Below, one piece after another: positions 25,945 through 35,880 of a stretch of DNA of 64,000 nt (position 1 is the first letter of the stretch; each line of letters begins with the position of its first letter). The position numbers were made by a program, and so were the translations under genes. Below the pieces are notes generated by a model. That model saw only the letters and a list, made by a program, of their open reading frames with translations, did no database searches and was not told the origin of the DNA. This DNA is from Prodigiosinella aquatilis (GTDB taxonomy: Bacteria; Pseudomonadota; Gammaproteobacteria; Enterobacterales; Enterobacteriaceae), in the NCBI GenBank assembly GCA_030388725.1, contig CP128857.1:372001-436000 (forward strand). Direction: 5' to 3'.

Positions 25945-26817
25945 TTAGTGTAGCGTGTTACCAACAGAGGCGTGCCGAATGTCTTGTATATCGGCAGCGC
26001 TGAAAATGTAATGGCTACCACAGTAGTCACAGTGCATGTCAATTTCACCATCCTGCGCCAGCATGTCGTCGACTTCAGTTTCTGGCAGCGTCATTAGTGC
26101 ATCAGCACAACGCTCGCGGGAGCATTGGCAACTAAAAGTGATAGGTTGTGGTTCATACAGCGTGACGTTTTCCTGATGATACAGGCGGTAAAGTACATCG
26201 TTGGCTGGCAGAGAGAACAATTCTTCACTTTTTACGGTGTCGGTCAACTGAGACAGATGCTCGAAATCATCACGGTTGCCGCCCTGAGTGGGTAGTACTT
26301 GCAGTAACATACCAGCAGCAGACATGTTGTTTTCATGTTTTCCGGTGCGGATAAACAGACGAGTCGGCAACTGTTCGGACTGCAGGAAGTAGTTTTCCAG
26401 GCAGGCGGCGACATCTTCTCCATCAAGCCCCACGACACCCTGATAACGTTCACCTTCGGTTGGTGTAATGGTAATCACCAGATAACCGTTGCCGACCATT
26501 TCCCGCAGTGTGCTGCCTTCGGCAATTTCTCCCTGCAGACGGGCGACACCACGCATTTTCTGCTGATGATTGCCATTAATCACCGCTAGTTTTAATGGGC
26601 CATCACCTTGCAACTGTACGGTAATATCGCCGCTGAATTTTAGTGTGGCGGTTAGCAAACTGGTAGCAACCAGCATTTCACCCAGCAGTCTCTGGACCGG
26701 CACTGGATAGTCATAATTTGCCAGCATGCGCTGAAATGTGTCGCTTACCGTTACTAACTCGCCACGAACGGCGTGATTTTCAAACAGATAGCGATGTAGT
26801 TGGTCATGATGGGCCAT
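25945..26817 (-). CDS. hslO: Redox-regulated chaperone Hsp33
   Basis: A 290-residue cytoplasmic holdase (292 in E. coli) that oxidative stress switches on. The C-terminal zinc site is intact: the CQC of FSCQCSRERC and the CDYC near the end supply the four conserved cysteines. The N-terminal core has HRYLFENHAVRGELV and LLVATSLLTATLKF-like segments. The ATG at 26817 follows AGAGAGAC. It lies downstream of hslR with a 25-base gap, so the heat-shock pair is kept. Confidence 0.96.
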   Translation of the reverse strand: MAHHDQLHRYLFENHAVRGELVTVSDTFQRMLANYDYPVPVQRLLGEMLVATSLLTATLKFSGDITVQLQGDGPLKLAVINGNHQQKMRGVARLQGEIAEGSTLREMVGNGYLVITITPTEGERYQGVVGLDGEDVAACLENYFLQSEQLPTRLFIRTGKHENNMSAAGMLLQVLPTQGGNRDDFEHLSQLTDTVKSEELFSLPANDVLYRLYHQENVTLYEPQPITFSCQCSRERCADALMTLPETEVDDMLAQDGEIDMHCDYCGSHYIFSAADIQDIRHASVGNTLH

Positions 26818-26842
26818 AATTGTCTCTCTTGATGACTGCGGA

Positions 26843-27256
26843 TTATTCCGTGTCACTGTATTTAAATTTAATCAAATCCCGTCGCTCTTTTTTATCCGGG
26901 CGCCGATCCGGATGTGGCATGGACAGGGTGTTCATTTTTCTGGCTTGTGCCAGTTTTTCACGTTTTTCGATGCTTTCCGGCGTTTCCTGATACATGGCCT
27001 GTGCTTGTGTCGCAGAGCGCCGTTGAGCACTAAGCGCACAAACGACAACGACGCGCTCGTCGTTTCCCTGGCGCAGTTTGATTTCGGCATTAAGTTCCAC
27101 CAACTTGCTTGGTTTACTACGCTGGCCGTTATAATGAATCTTGCCGCCTTCCACCATTTCCCGCGCGATGGCTCGGGTTTTATAAAACCGGGCAGCCCAA
27201 AGCCATTTATCCAGCCGAACGCTATCATCATCATCACGTTGGGTTTCTTTGCTCAT
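26843..27256 (-). CDS. hslR: Heat shock protein Hsp15, ribosome-associated
   Basis: A 137-residue S4-domain RNA-binding protein that recognises stalled 50S subunits carrying peptidyl-tRNA and helps their recycling. The S4 fold starts at VRLDKWLWAARFYKTRA (about residues 13-29) and continues with GGKIHYNGQRSKPS. The C-terminus is strongly basic (PDRRPDKKERRD). Its start overlaps the yrfG stop by 4 bases, giving a yrfG-hslR-hslO transcription unit. Confidence 0.95.
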   Translation of the reverse strand: MSKETQRDDDDSVRLDKWLWAARFYKTRAIAREMVEGGKIHYNGQRSKPSKLVELNAEIKLRQGNDERVVVVCALSAQRRSATQAQAMYQETPESIEKREKLAQARKMNTLSMPHPDRRPDKKERRDLIKFKYSDTE

Positions 27257-27954
27257 GAGTGCTCCTGATGGTGGTTGGAATCCGATTGATAGATAGCCGG
27301 TAATAGCGACAGATAATTGTTCATGGCTGGGTGTTGCGTGAAACTTTTTTCCTGCTGGCCGGAGTCAGGATTACTGACCCCGAGACAGTAGCGGATACCA
27401 AATGCTTTGGCCGCATCCAGAATGGGTTCGCTGTCGTCCACAAACAAGGTTCTGGTCGGGTTGAATCCCGTATGCGCCTGCACCGCATGCCATAAACGTT
27501 GATCTTCCTTTGGATACCCATAAGTATGGGTAGAAAGTAATAAATCAAGGTGCTGATCAAGGCCGGTATGGGTGACTTTTATCGCCAGACTGTGGGGATG
27601 CGCATTGGTCAGCAGGATAGTTCTCCGGCCGCTTTCTCTCAGTGCTGCCAGGAATGGCGCGGTATCGTCACGCAAACGAGCCCGCGGGCCGATATCACTG
27701 GTCATTTGGCGAATATCCAACCTCAGCCGTTCACTCCAGTAGTCGAAACAGTACCAGTCAAGCGTATGCTGTACAGCCCGGTATTCCGTGGTGATGAGCT
27801 GTTTTGCCTGTTCAAGGCTTATCCCGCGTTGGGCACTTAGGGACTGCGGCACCAGTTGCAGCCAAAAGTAACTGTCAAAGGCCAGATCAAGCAGGGTGCC
27901 GTCCATATCCAGCAAGACGGTATCAATCTCATTCCAGTTAAATGTGGGACTCAT
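27253..27954 (-). CDS. yrfG: HAD-family GMP/IMP nucleotidase YrfG
   Basis: A 233-residue haloacid-dehalogenase-type phosphatase (222 in E. coli). Motif I DMDGTLLDLAFDS carries the nucleophile Asp. Motif II is in ILLTNAHPHSL, the lysine is in GYPKEDQRLW, and motif IV is the LFVDDSEPILDAA acidic pair. E. coli YrfG removes the 5' phosphate from GMP and IMP. It overlaps hslR by 4 bases downstream and follows igaA. Confidence 0.92.
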   Translation of the reverse strand: MSPTFNWNEIDTVLLDMDGTLLDLAFDSYFWLQLVPQSLSAQRGISLEQAKQLITTEYRAVQHTLDWYCFDYWSERLRLDIRQMTSDIGPRARLRDDTAPFLAALRESGRRTILLTNAHPHSLAIKVTHTGLDQHLDLLLSTHTYGYPKEDQRLWHAVQAHTGFNPTRTLFVDDSEPILDAAKAFGIRYCLGVSNPDSGQQEKSFTQHPAMNNYLSLLPAIYQSDSNHHQEHS

Positions 27955-28065
27955 AAACGCTCCAGATGAAACACCGTGATATCTGGTGGTGGATATCGCG
28001 TCAAAAGATGCTATCAGCGTAGCATACCTACCGACGGATCCAGCGCTGTTTACCGATGGAAAACA

Positions 28066-30195
28066 TTAGCGGATGAGAGGAAAAGTGGGTGTTGATGGCA
28101 CCAGATGACGGTCATAGTATTGCTGGATATTGGCAATTCTCTGTCGACTGTGGCGGTGTTTGACAGCGAATAACACGATATTCACCACCAGAATGACGGA
28201 GAACAGCAAGAATAGCAGACAGGAACCAAGATAACGCCACAATGTGACGGCATCGGGTTCGCTATGTAGTGAGATATGGCGGGTACCGTTGGCATCAATG
28301 CTGATCTGGGTAATGACGCCGCTGGCCTTAAACGGTGTATGCAGCAGCATGGACGATAGGCGCTGAAGCTCCAGCCATTGTTCTGCCGGAGGATAATTCT
28401 GTATCGGTGTGGCGGGCAACGGATATGAGACAAACTGCTGACCTTCGTCGCTGCGAATCAGAAAACCGCCGGGCGGTGGGCTATTCAACGAGTTGGCGGC
28501 GTTGGTGATTTCCTGATAATAGAAGTAGTCAGCGGCGTTGTTCACCAGAGATTCCAGTGTTTCGGCACTGACAGGCCGTAATACAACGTTCATCCCGTTC
28601 AATGCGCCAGAACGGGCACGTTTGACCAGCAGGTTCCAACTTTTTGCATTACCCAGGTTGGTTAAGGCGTTTTTCAGTCGGACACAGTTGTCATCTTTTT
28701 CACACAGATCTTCGGTTTTCAGTATGATGTCGGAAAAATTGCTCAGTAAAATCATGCCTGACTTTTGAATAGTGCTGGCTAACGGCGAACTGAGCCTACC
28801 GTCATTGGTGTCTTGCGGATGCAACTGTTCATTCACGGTTTTTAACAGTGCTGAGGCTTTCTCAACAATGTCTGATTCGGGAGCCGGTAGTGGTTCTGCT
28901 TTATTCCAGTAGATAGCTGAGCAGTCAAATGGTGTGAAAGGGTTCTTTTTGGGCGCAGTATCATTTGAATTGATAGGTGGGACGTAGCACATACCCGTAC
29001 CTTTAACTTCTAGAGTATCACCGATGTGCAGCGACTTGTTTTCAAGCTCACCGACTTGAGTCACTTTGATATTTTCCACCCCTTGCATCCAGGCCATGCT
29101 GAGTTTGAGTGGCAAATCCAGCGGAACAGAACTGACTAATAGCACCAGGCTGACTAACGAACCACAGGCCAGTAACAGATTTCTCCCCCAGCGTTGTAGC
29201 GGAAAGTATTTCACCTCATTGTGTAATGACAGGTACTGTCCTTGCCGGATAACCTGCCGATTTAAATAAATATCAATATCGGTTTTTCTACCCAGATCAT
29301 AATTGACGTAAGGTTGCCAGTGGGAAGGATAGATGAGGTCGATATTACCGAGTGAAATATTACCGAACTGACCTTGATTGGACTCACCAAACAATCCCAG
29401 ACACTGTGGTGTTCCATTCAGACAATGGACTTCCAGCCGTTCTTTCTCGCTTGCGGGACGGAACCATTCCCAACAGCACCATAATGCTATCAGACACGCA
29501 ATACCAGCTAGCCAAGGTAGTAGCGCCAGTGGGCTGTTCAGACTGAATACCAGCATGAAAAAAGCCAGACTGAGGAGCCCGGCTTCTTTGATCCCACGGG
29601 AGCGATGAATGGCATGCTCTTCACGAGTTTCCTTGCGAATTGTCACCAGTTCGGTAGGTTCGTTTTCTTCTTTTCGTATAAAAGCTTTTTCGATGGGGAT
29701 TTCTGTTCCTGACAGGGTCTCCGGGTTGTTAACAAACTCCGTCAGGGAGTGGCCGTTGAAGGAGATAACCAGTGGAATGGAACGAGTCTTGATCAGCTCG
29801 ATTTCATTATTCTGCGTTATGTATTGTTCCCAAATCGCGGGGAGATGAATTTCCTGGGTATCAATGTAGTAACGCCATTTATTGGGTGCATCGGTACTGA
29901 TGCCGTAGCGGGTAATGCTATGTGTAATGGGATAAACCCGGCTACCGGGCAGCAGTTGTGGAAGCAAAGGTAAGGACATCGTCAGCGGCAGGAGTATCGT
30001 TTTATCAAGGGCGTTCAGCGTCAGGTAGTGTTCCACAGCGACACGCTCTGACGATGTCAGATGACGATGTCCTGAAGGCACGACCGGCAAGTGTTTGACA
30101 AAAAGAAAACGACGATACATATGATAGCCAATGAAACCCCCGACGGTGATCAGACTGGTAAACAATACAGCCAATATGATGAGTATTGCGCTCAT
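28066..30195 (-). CDS. igaA: IgaA/UmoB/YrfF membrane regulator of the Rcs system
   Basis: An inner-membrane protein of 709 residues (711 in E. coli YrfF) that restrains the Rcs envelope-stress phosphorelay. Hydrophobic segments occur at the N-terminus (about 2-25), near 205-245, near 338-358, and near 660-680. The large periplasmic part lies before the last segment and includes cysteines in GTGMCYVPP and CEKDDNCVRL. It was recognised by overall similarity, length and location between yrfG and nudE. Its loss is lethal in several relatives unless rcs is also lost. Confidence 0.93.
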   Translation of the reverse strand: MSAILIILAVLFTSLITVGGFIGYHMYRRFLFVKHLPVVPSGHRHLTSSERVAVEHYLTLNALDKTILLPLTMSLPLLPQLLPGSRVYPITHSITRYGISTDAPNKWRYYIDTQEIHLPAIWEQYITQNNEIELIKTRSIPLVISFNGHSLTEFVNNPETLSGTEIPIEKAFIRKEENEPTELVTIRKETREEHAIHRSRGIKEAGLLSLAFFMLVFSLNSPLALLPWLAGIACLIALWCCWEWFRPASEKERLEVHCLNGTPQCLGLFGESNQGQFGNISLGNIDLIYPSHWQPYVNYDLGRKTDIDIYLNRQVIRQGQYLSLHNEVKYFPLQRWGRNLLLACGSLVSLVLLVSSVPLDLPLKLSMAWMQGVENIKVTQVGELENKSLHIGDTLEVKGTGMCYVPPINSNDTAPKKNPFTPFDCSAIYWNKAEPLPAPESDIVEKASALLKTVNEQLHPQDTNDGRLSSPLASTIQKSGMILLSNFSDIILKTEDLCEKDDNCVRLKNALTNLGNAKSWNLLVKRARSGALNGMNVVLRPVSAETLESLVNNAADYFYYQEITNAANSLNSPPPGGFLIRSDEGQQFVSYPLPATPIQNYPPAEQWLELQRLSSMLLHTPFKASGVITQISIDANGTRHISLHSEPDAVTLWRYLGSCLLFLLFSVILVVNIVLFAVKHRHSRQRIANIQQYYDRHLVPSTPTFPLIR

Positions 30196-30628
30196 ATTAT
30201 CTCCATCTAACAGCCTAGGGTTCTCTTTGTTTTTTCGGATACTAACAAAATTACATCGATAATGTTAACCCATGTTATTTCGTTAGCTGCCTTTATTAAT
30301 TGAAGTTACCCAATATTACTTATGTAATAGATTATGTTAACAATCAAGATGAGTAGCTTAAATGAGGATAATCTGAATTTTATCTAACCTATTGACTTTT
30401 ATTTTTTACTTTAACAAAAGTAATGTGTGTTGCATGTTGTGAAAACGTAAAAACACTATGGTAAAATTGTGGGCAGTGTCACTGTTAAGGCAAAACGTGA
30501 TACACCAAACTTATTTTGAATGAATGTTTTTCGTTCGGCGACACATCTCTTTTGGCTAGGGCATCGGTTGCCTTTTCTGATTGTAGATCAAAGCGTCGTT
30601 TCGGTAGTCCGTTCCTTATGGGGCCATG
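30196..30628. other. Divergent igaA / nudE intergenic region
   Basis: A 433-bp AT-rich gap with no gene. It holds promoters for both sides. A TG-G-TAAAAT extended -10 lies at 30459-30467, with a loose TTGTGA 19 bases further up, and would read towards nudE. No repeat or stable hairpin was noticed. Confidence 0.45.
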
Positions 30629-31180
30629 ATGAATAGTAACCTGCAAAAACCCAAAATCCTTAAGGTTGAGACCGTTGCCCGCTCACGTCTGTTTGATGTG
30701 GAATCGGTGGATTTGGAGTTCAGCAATGGCGCACGTCGTGTTTATGAACGTATGCGCCCCTCCGGTCGGGAAGCGGTCATGATTGTGCCCGTCATTGACG
30801 ATAATTTGCTGCTGATTCATGAATACGCTGTCGGTATTGAACAGTATGAACTGGGCTTCCCAAAAGGATTGATTGATCCTGGCGAAACTGTCTTTGAAGC
30901 GGCAAATAGAGAGTTGATGGAAGAAGTGGGGTTTGGTGCAGAGCGTATCGATTTGCTGGCAACATTGACGATGGCGCCGTCTTATTTTTCCAGTCAAATG
31001 AGCATTGTGATTGCCCATGGCCTTTATCTAAAAAGTCTTCCAGGTGATGAACCTGAACCGATGCCGCAAGTTCGCTGGCCATTGCAAAATATGATGGCAT
31101 TGCTTAACGAACCGGATTTCCGTGAGGCACGTAACGTTAGTGCTCTGTTTCTTGCTCAGAATTGGTTAAATCAGCAATAA
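30629..31180 (+). CDS. nudE: ADP compounds hydrolase NudE
   Basis: A Nudix hydrolase of 183 residues (186 in E. coli) that cleaves ADP-ribose, NADH and diadenosine polyphosphates. The Nudix box runs from G80 (GLIDPGETVFEAANREL, then MEEVGF), with every signature residue present. The second of two adjacent ATGs is chosen because it aligns MNSNLQKP with the E. coli start and is better spaced from GGGG. It is divergent from igaA and convergent with mrcA. Confidence 0.95.
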   Translation: MNSNLQKPKILKVETVARSRLFDVESVDLEFSNGARRVYERMRPSGREAVMIVPVIDDNLLLIHEYAVGIEQYELGFPKGLIDPGETVFEAANRELMEEVGFGAERIDLLATLTMAPSYFSSQMSIVIAHGLYLKSLPGDEPEPMPQVRWPLQNMMALLNEPDFREARNVSALFLAQNWLNQQ

Positions 31181-31198
31181 CAGTTGTGCAGAATAGAG

Positions 31199-31225
31199 AA
31201 AAGGCGCGGGAATCGCGCCTTTTTG
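31199..31225. terminator. Bidirectional intrinsic terminator, nudE / mrcA
   Basis: An 8-bp stem, AAGGCGCG with CGCGCCTT, a 5-base loop and a T run on plus (31220-31224), with matching A's on the other side that give U's on the minus strand. It is well placed for both converging genes. Confidence 0.85.
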
Positions 31226-31250
31226 TCGGCTATTGAAACGGCTATGTCAC

Positions 31251-33809
31251 CTAAAACAGTTCTTTTGATTGGCCATTGTCCATTAATGTCGTCCCTGCTT
31301 CATGAACGCCATAATCCAATGGTTGGGTACCATCAATGAAGTATTCCAGTCGACTGTTACTGCCACCGTTTGACAACTTGCCGCTGCTACGATCAATGAG
31401 CACGCTGACAATCCCCGGTGGTACGGGTGTCTTCTGTTCAGGGACGCCTGCCAGTGCGGCTTTCATAAAATCATCCCACGCTGGTTGTGCGCTCTTGGCA
31501 CCACCTTCATAACCGGAAATTTGATCGTGGATGGCACCGGAAAAGGTACTTCGGCCGAGGTCGCGACGATGGTCGTCAAACCCTATCCAGACTGAAGCAA
31601 CAATATTCGGACCATAGCCGGAGAACCAGGCATCTTTCGAGCTATTGGTCGTACCCGTTTTGCCTCCAATATCATGGCGTTTCAGAACCTTGCCGGCACG
31701 CCACCCCGTTCCCATCCAGCCTGGCCCGCCAAAAATGTTACTGTTCAATGCGTCTTTAATCAAAAACGCTAGCGGTGTACTGATAACATGGGGCGCATAA
31801 TCATTGGCTTCTTGCATGGCAGCTTCCGGTGGTGTAATGGGATCCGGCTGCAAAACGGGTGAACTCCCGGGAACGGGGGGTTCCTTCGATGTTGCTATAT
31901 TCTCCATATTGTCATCAGACAATATGGCCGAACGCGGAGTATCACCATAAATCACCGGTAGGTCGCAGCTATTACACACTATCTTCGGTGTAGCTTTGTA
32001 TAATGTATTTCCGGTTTCATTTTCTATCTTACTGATAAAGTAAGGGTCAACCAGATAGCCACCGTTGTCCATCACGGCGTAACCTCTGACAACTTGCAAT
32101 GGTGTGAAGGACGCGGCACCCAATGCCAGCGATTCGGTATGGATGATGTTCTGTGCTGGGAAGCCGAAACGTTGCAGGTACTTCGCTGCATAATCGACAC
32201 CCATGGCACGCATGGCTCGCACCATGACAACGTTTTTAGATTGACCAAGTCCCTGACGTAATCGAATAGGGCCTTGATAAACCGGTGGCGAGTTTTTGGG
32301 GCTCCAGTCTGAACCTGCGCCAGGATCCCAACGGGTGACGGGAGCGTCGTTCAGGATGGTAGCCAGCGTCAACCCTTTATCCATCGCGGCCGTGTATAAG
32401 AACGGTTTGATGTTTGAGCCAACTTGGCGCAGTGCCTGAGTGGCACGGTTGAATTTGCTCAGGTTAAAGTCAAAACCACCCACCAATGCCAGAATAGCGC
32501 CATTATTCGGATTGAGTGAAACCAGTGCTGAGTTTACTTCCGGTATCTGTGCCAGCCACCAGTCGTTATCCACTTTTCTTACCCAAATCTGCTGACCTGC
32601 CTGGATCACATCGGTGACTCGCTTCGGCGTCGCGCCTTGAGAGAGATCAGATCTATAGGCCCGAGCCCAGCGTATACCGGCCATCGGTAATTCGATCTGG
32701 TTCCCATCGGCCATCAGGGTCAAGGCCTTATCTGCCTGGGCTTCGGTCACGACGGCAGGAAATAATGGGCCGTAGACCGGCAGTTTTTTTAGTGCATCGA
32801 CGATTTTTTCTTGCGACCAGGCTGGCATTCCTGCTGACCATAACCTCTGGCTCGCACCACGATAACCGTGACGCATATCATAGGCTAGCACGTTGTTACG
32901 TAATGACTCTTCCGCAGCCAGCTGGAGTTTTTTTGTAATGGTGGTGTAGACCTTATAGCCATCGCTGTATGCATCTTCACCATAGCGTTTGACCATTTCC
33001 TGACGCACCATCTCCGCTATGTAAGAAGCAGAAAACGAAATCTTCGGTGCGTGGTAATCCGCAATCGGTTTTTCGTTACGAGCCTGATCATACTGTGCCT
33101 GAGTGATGTAGTTTTCATCCAGCATGCGAGACAGAACCACATTTCGACGGGCGACGGCACGGTCATAAGAGTAAAGCGGATTGAAAGTAGAAGGCGCTTT
33201 AGGTAGACCGGCAATCATCGCCATTTCTCCCAGCGTCAGCTGGTCTACGGGGCGGCCGAAATAAACCTGTGCCGCAGCCCCGACACCATAGGCGCGATAA
33301 CCGAGATAAATTTTGTTGAGATATAGCTCAAGGATTTCATCCTTGCTCAGCAATTGCTCGATGCGGATAGCCAGAAACGCTTCTTTGATTTTACGCAGCA
33401 GTGTGCGTTCCGGGCTCAGGAAGAAGTTACGGGCCAACTGTTGGGTAATGGTACTGGCCCCTTGCGAAGCATGGCCAGATATCAGGGCAACCGATGCGGC
33501 CCGGATAATACCTTGAGGGTCTACACCATGGTGTTCGTAGAACCGACTGTCTTCAGTGGCAATAAATGCGTGGATCAGCATAGGCGGTATCTGGTCCAGC
33601 TTCAGGGGAAGACGGCGTTTTTCACCGAACTGGGCAATCAGTTCTCCGTCAGCACTGTAAACCTGCATTGGTGTCTGCAACCGGATATCTTTCAGTGTGG
33701 TGACATCGGGTAATTGTGGCTCGATATAGCGATAAAGACCATATAGCGAGGCAGCTCCCAACAGGATGCAAGTCACTGCAAGGATGAAAAAATACTTTAC
33801 GAACTTCAC
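31251..33809 (-). CDS. mrcA: Penicillin-binding protein 1A
   Basis: A bifunctional peptidoglycan synthase of 852 residues (850 in E. coli), anchored by one N-terminal membrane segment (residues 7-27). The GT51 glycosyltransferase domain has the catalytic Glu86 in ATEDSRFYEHHG, then GASTITQQLARN. The transpeptidase domain has the active-site Ser465 in GSNIKPF and KTGTTN in the third motif. An OB-like insert lies between them. Divergent from hofM, as in E. coli. Confidence 0.97.
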   Translation of the reverse strand: MKFVKYFFILAVTCILLGAASLYGLYRYIEPQLPDVTTLKDIRLQTPMQVYSADGELIAQFGEKRRLPLKLDQIPPMLIHAFIATEDSRFYEHHGVDPQGIIRAASVALISGHASQGASTITQQLARNFFLSPERTLLRKIKEAFLAIRIEQLLSKDEILELYLNKIYLGYRAYGVGAAAQVYFGRPVDQLTLGEMAMIAGLPKAPSTFNPLYSYDRAVARRNVVLSRMLDENYITQAQYDQARNEKPIADYHAPKISFSASYIAEMVRQEMVKRYGEDAYSDGYKVYTTITKKLQLAAEESLRNNVLAYDMRHGYRGASQRLWSAGMPAWSQEKIVDALKKLPVYGPLFPAVVTEAQADKALTLMADGNQIELPMAGIRWARAYRSDLSQGATPKRVTDVIQAGQQIWVRKVDNDWWLAQIPEVNSALVSLNPNNGAILALVGGFDFNLSKFNRATQALRQVGSNIKPFLYTAAMDKGLTLATILNDAPVTRWDPGAGSDWSPKNSPPVYQGPIRLRQGLGQSKNVVMVRAMRAMGVDYAAKYLQRFGFPAQNIIHTESLALGAASFTPLQVVRGYAVMDNGGYLVDPYFISKIENETGNTLYKATPKIVCNSCDLPVIYGDTPRSAILSDDNMENIATSKEPPVPGSSPVLQPDPITPPEAAMQEANDYAPHVISTPLAFLIKDALNSNIFGGPGWMGTGWRAGKVLKRHDIGGKTGTTNSSKDAWFSGYGPNIVASVWIGFDDHRRDLGRSTFSGAIHDQISGYEGGAKSAQPAWDDFMKAALAGVPEQKTPVPPGIVSVLIDRSSGKLSNGGSNSRLEYFIDGTQPLDYGVHEAGTTLMDNGQSKELF

Positions 33810-33926
33810 CTGGGATTTTCCATTCGGTAGCGGTTTAAGAGTCGATAAACATTCGCACGCTAGTATAAAGGTAAGCCATCACGGTGGATACGTTCTTTTA
33901 ACGGACGATAGGGAGATCAATTGAAT

Positions 33927-34781
33927 ATGGCTTACCACATCTGGCAGGTTGGCGTAGATATACAAAATGGCTGCATGCGCGCTTTGGCCGTTCAGCGCTG
34001 CCGTCATGGCTGGCAGCTCCGCCATTGGTGGCAATTTCCTTTGCCGGGCGATACGTTACGTTCAGGGAGCCTATACCATGCTGACGGGCTTTGTGAAATT
34101 TTGCGTCAGTGGCGCAGAGAACTGCCTCGTTTCATTTCGCTGCGGGTCGGATTTCCTGCATCACAGATATTGCAACAACGTCTACCCCAACCAGACAAAC
34201 GTCTGCGTGAGCCGGCGCGTGGCGAATATATTGAAAAAATGGCGCTACGGAAACTTCCGGTTAGCCGTGACATGCTGGCACTTGATTATCGTACTGATCC
34301 ACAAATAGCGGATACGTTATTGGTAACTGCAGCTAGAAACGCAGAGCTGGTCGCTTGGCAGGACTGTTTCAGCCAGTCTGGTCTGAAGCCTGAAGTGATG
34401 GATATTACACCCTGTGCGTTACGTTGTATGGCGCAGCAAGCTGGGCTGTTATCTGAACGCCTGCTGTTGCATCGTTTCGACGATCACTGGCTCTGGACCT
34501 CGCCGCTGGATCATCCCCTGCATTTCGGCACATTTCAACCTGAAGATATAACTGATAAACAAGCGTTAATTTCACATCTGAGTACCTGCTATCAAATGGC
34601 TACTGAAGAGCCCATTTATTGCAGTTCATCCATTGCTGATGATTTATCCGGTATGTCAGAAATGCTGATCTCCTGGTCGCCGCTAGTCGCATTTCACCAG
34701 CAGCATCCTCCGTTACCCCCAATGCCTTCAGCATTTGTCATCGCGGGCGGGCTGGCATTACGGCCTGGAGATACTTACTGA
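33927..34781 (+). CDS. hofM: PilM-like pilus assembly ATPase HofM
   Basis: A 284-residue protein, first of five tightly packed genes. It resembles E. coli HofM and, distantly, the actin-like PilM that forms the inner-membrane platform of type IV pili with PilN. Shared features are the start MAYHIWQVGVDIQ, the ELPR..LRVGFPAS segment and the C-terminal AFVIAGGLAL. The ATG at 33927 aligns with the E. coli start. A TTG at 33921 is closer to GGGAG and remains possible. The hof genes are needed for using extracellular DNA as a nutrient in E. coli. The last base overlaps hofN. Confidence 0.88.
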   Translation: MAYHIWQVGVDIQNGCMRALAVQRCRHGWQLRHWWQFPLPGDTLRSGSLYHADGLCEILRQWRRELPRFISLRVGFPASQILQQRLPQPDKRLREPARGEYIEKMALRKLPVSRDMLALDYRTDPQIADTLLVTAARNAELVAWQDCFSQSGLKPEVMDITPCALRCMAQQAGLLSERLLLHRFDDHWLWTSPLDHPLHFGTFQPEDITDKQALISHLSTCYQMATEEPIYCSSSIADDLSGMSEMLISWSPLVAFHQQHPPLPPMPSAFVIAGGLALRPGDTY

Positions 34782-35344
34782 TGTTGCAGGTTAATCTTTT
34801 ACCTTGGCGTAAACGACATATCAAATGGCGTATATGGCAATGGCTGATATTACTTTTACTGCAGATTGCCATCGCGCTTCTGGTAATGACAGTCGTTGTC
34901 CTTATCCAACAACGGCAGCAGGATGCAATAGGCACCACACTCAGAGAAGTGCAAGTAAAGCAGGCAGCGTATGAAACGCTATACCGACAAACACGACAGG
35001 CGTGGCGTGAGATGGAGAAATATCAGGCTCGGTTAGCCAACGAGGAACAGGGGCGCCGTAGCAATCAGCGTTATGAGGAATTATTGATGCGTCTGCCTAC
35101 TTTCATGCCGGATTCCCTATGGTTGACCGCATTGAGTGATACCGGTAATGCGTTACATCTTTCAGGTGTCAGCAGTCAGTATGACGCTATTATCGATTTT
35201 ACGGATGCACTGGCTCGTGAGCCGTTTATCCAGCAGGTTGTGTTACATCAGACTCAGCGTTCAGCACAGGACGATACGCTGCTCAGTTTTATATTGCGGC
35301 TTGAATGGCGTAGCCACGATAAGCAGAAAGGAGAGCGCCAGTGA
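34781..35344 (+). CDS. hofN: PilN-like pilus assembly protein HofN
   Basis: A 187-residue bitopic membrane protein. It begins MLQVNLLPWRKRH, the PilN signature that binds the PilM groove. A membrane helix follows (about residues 20-43) and then a periplasmic coiled-coil and ferredoxin-like domain. It overlaps hofM by 1 base and hofO by 4, so translation is probably coupled. Confidence 0.87.
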   Translation: MLQVNLLPWRKRHIKWRIWQWLILLLLQIAIALLVMTVVVLIQQRQQDAIGTTLREVQVKQAAYETLYRQTRQAWREMEKYQARLANEEQGRRSNQRYEELLMRLPTFMPDSLWLTALSDTGNALHLSGVSSQYDAIIDFTDALAREPFIQQVVLHQTQRSAQDDTLLSFILRLEWRSHDKQKGERQ

Positions 35345-35880
35345 AGTATGCGGCAATATGGATGAATACGCCTTTCCGGGTATTGCTTGCTGCACAATTT
35401 GGTGTGGTGGTGAGCCTTACCGCGCTGGTTGGCGGGAGTGTTATCATCAATAAACGTCAGTATCTGGATCAGACACGACAACAGCTAATTGAAAGTCGGC
35501 AATATACTGGGCAACTCATACAGCAGTTAGCCAGGCTACCTACGCTTTCCCAACTGCAACAACAACTGGCAGCTCGCCGGTTGCCTGATACAACCTTATC
35601 TTCTGACAACATCGCGACATTACTGGCAATACCGTTAAATCAGTCTGATGCCAGGCTGATTTCCTGGCAGCCCTCGTCGACTGAGGCTGCGGAACCGTTT
35701 TCCCCTAACTGGCGATTGATGCTTAATACCGATTATTCAGGTCTGATGTCTTTTTTGAAAAGTTTCAATGCGTTACCTGCTGTGCTGCGTATTAGTCAAC
35801 TCGTGATCAAAAAAGAGATTAACGGGTTACGGGTAGAGCTTTCCCTGTCTCTGCCCTTTCAACAAGGGAGCTCGTCATGA
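35341..35880 (+). CDS. hofO: PilO-like protein HofO
   Basis: A 179-residue protein with one N-terminal membrane helix (about residues 13-35), then a coiled-coil stretch rich in Q and L (RQQLIESRQYTGQLIQQLA) and a small C-terminal domain, the PilO layout. Sequence is weakly conserved, so the call rests on order, size and topology. It starts with GTG and overlaps hofN and hofP by 4 bases each. Confidence 0.82.
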   Translation: MKYAAIWMNTPFRVLLAAQFGVVVSLTALVGGSVIINKRQYLDQTRQQLIESRQYTGQLIQQLARLPTLSQLQQQLAARRLPDTTLSSDNIATLLAIPLNQSDARLISWQPSSTEAAEPFSPNWRLMLNTDYSGLMSFLKSFNALPAVLRISQLVIKKEINGLRVELSLSLPFQQGSSS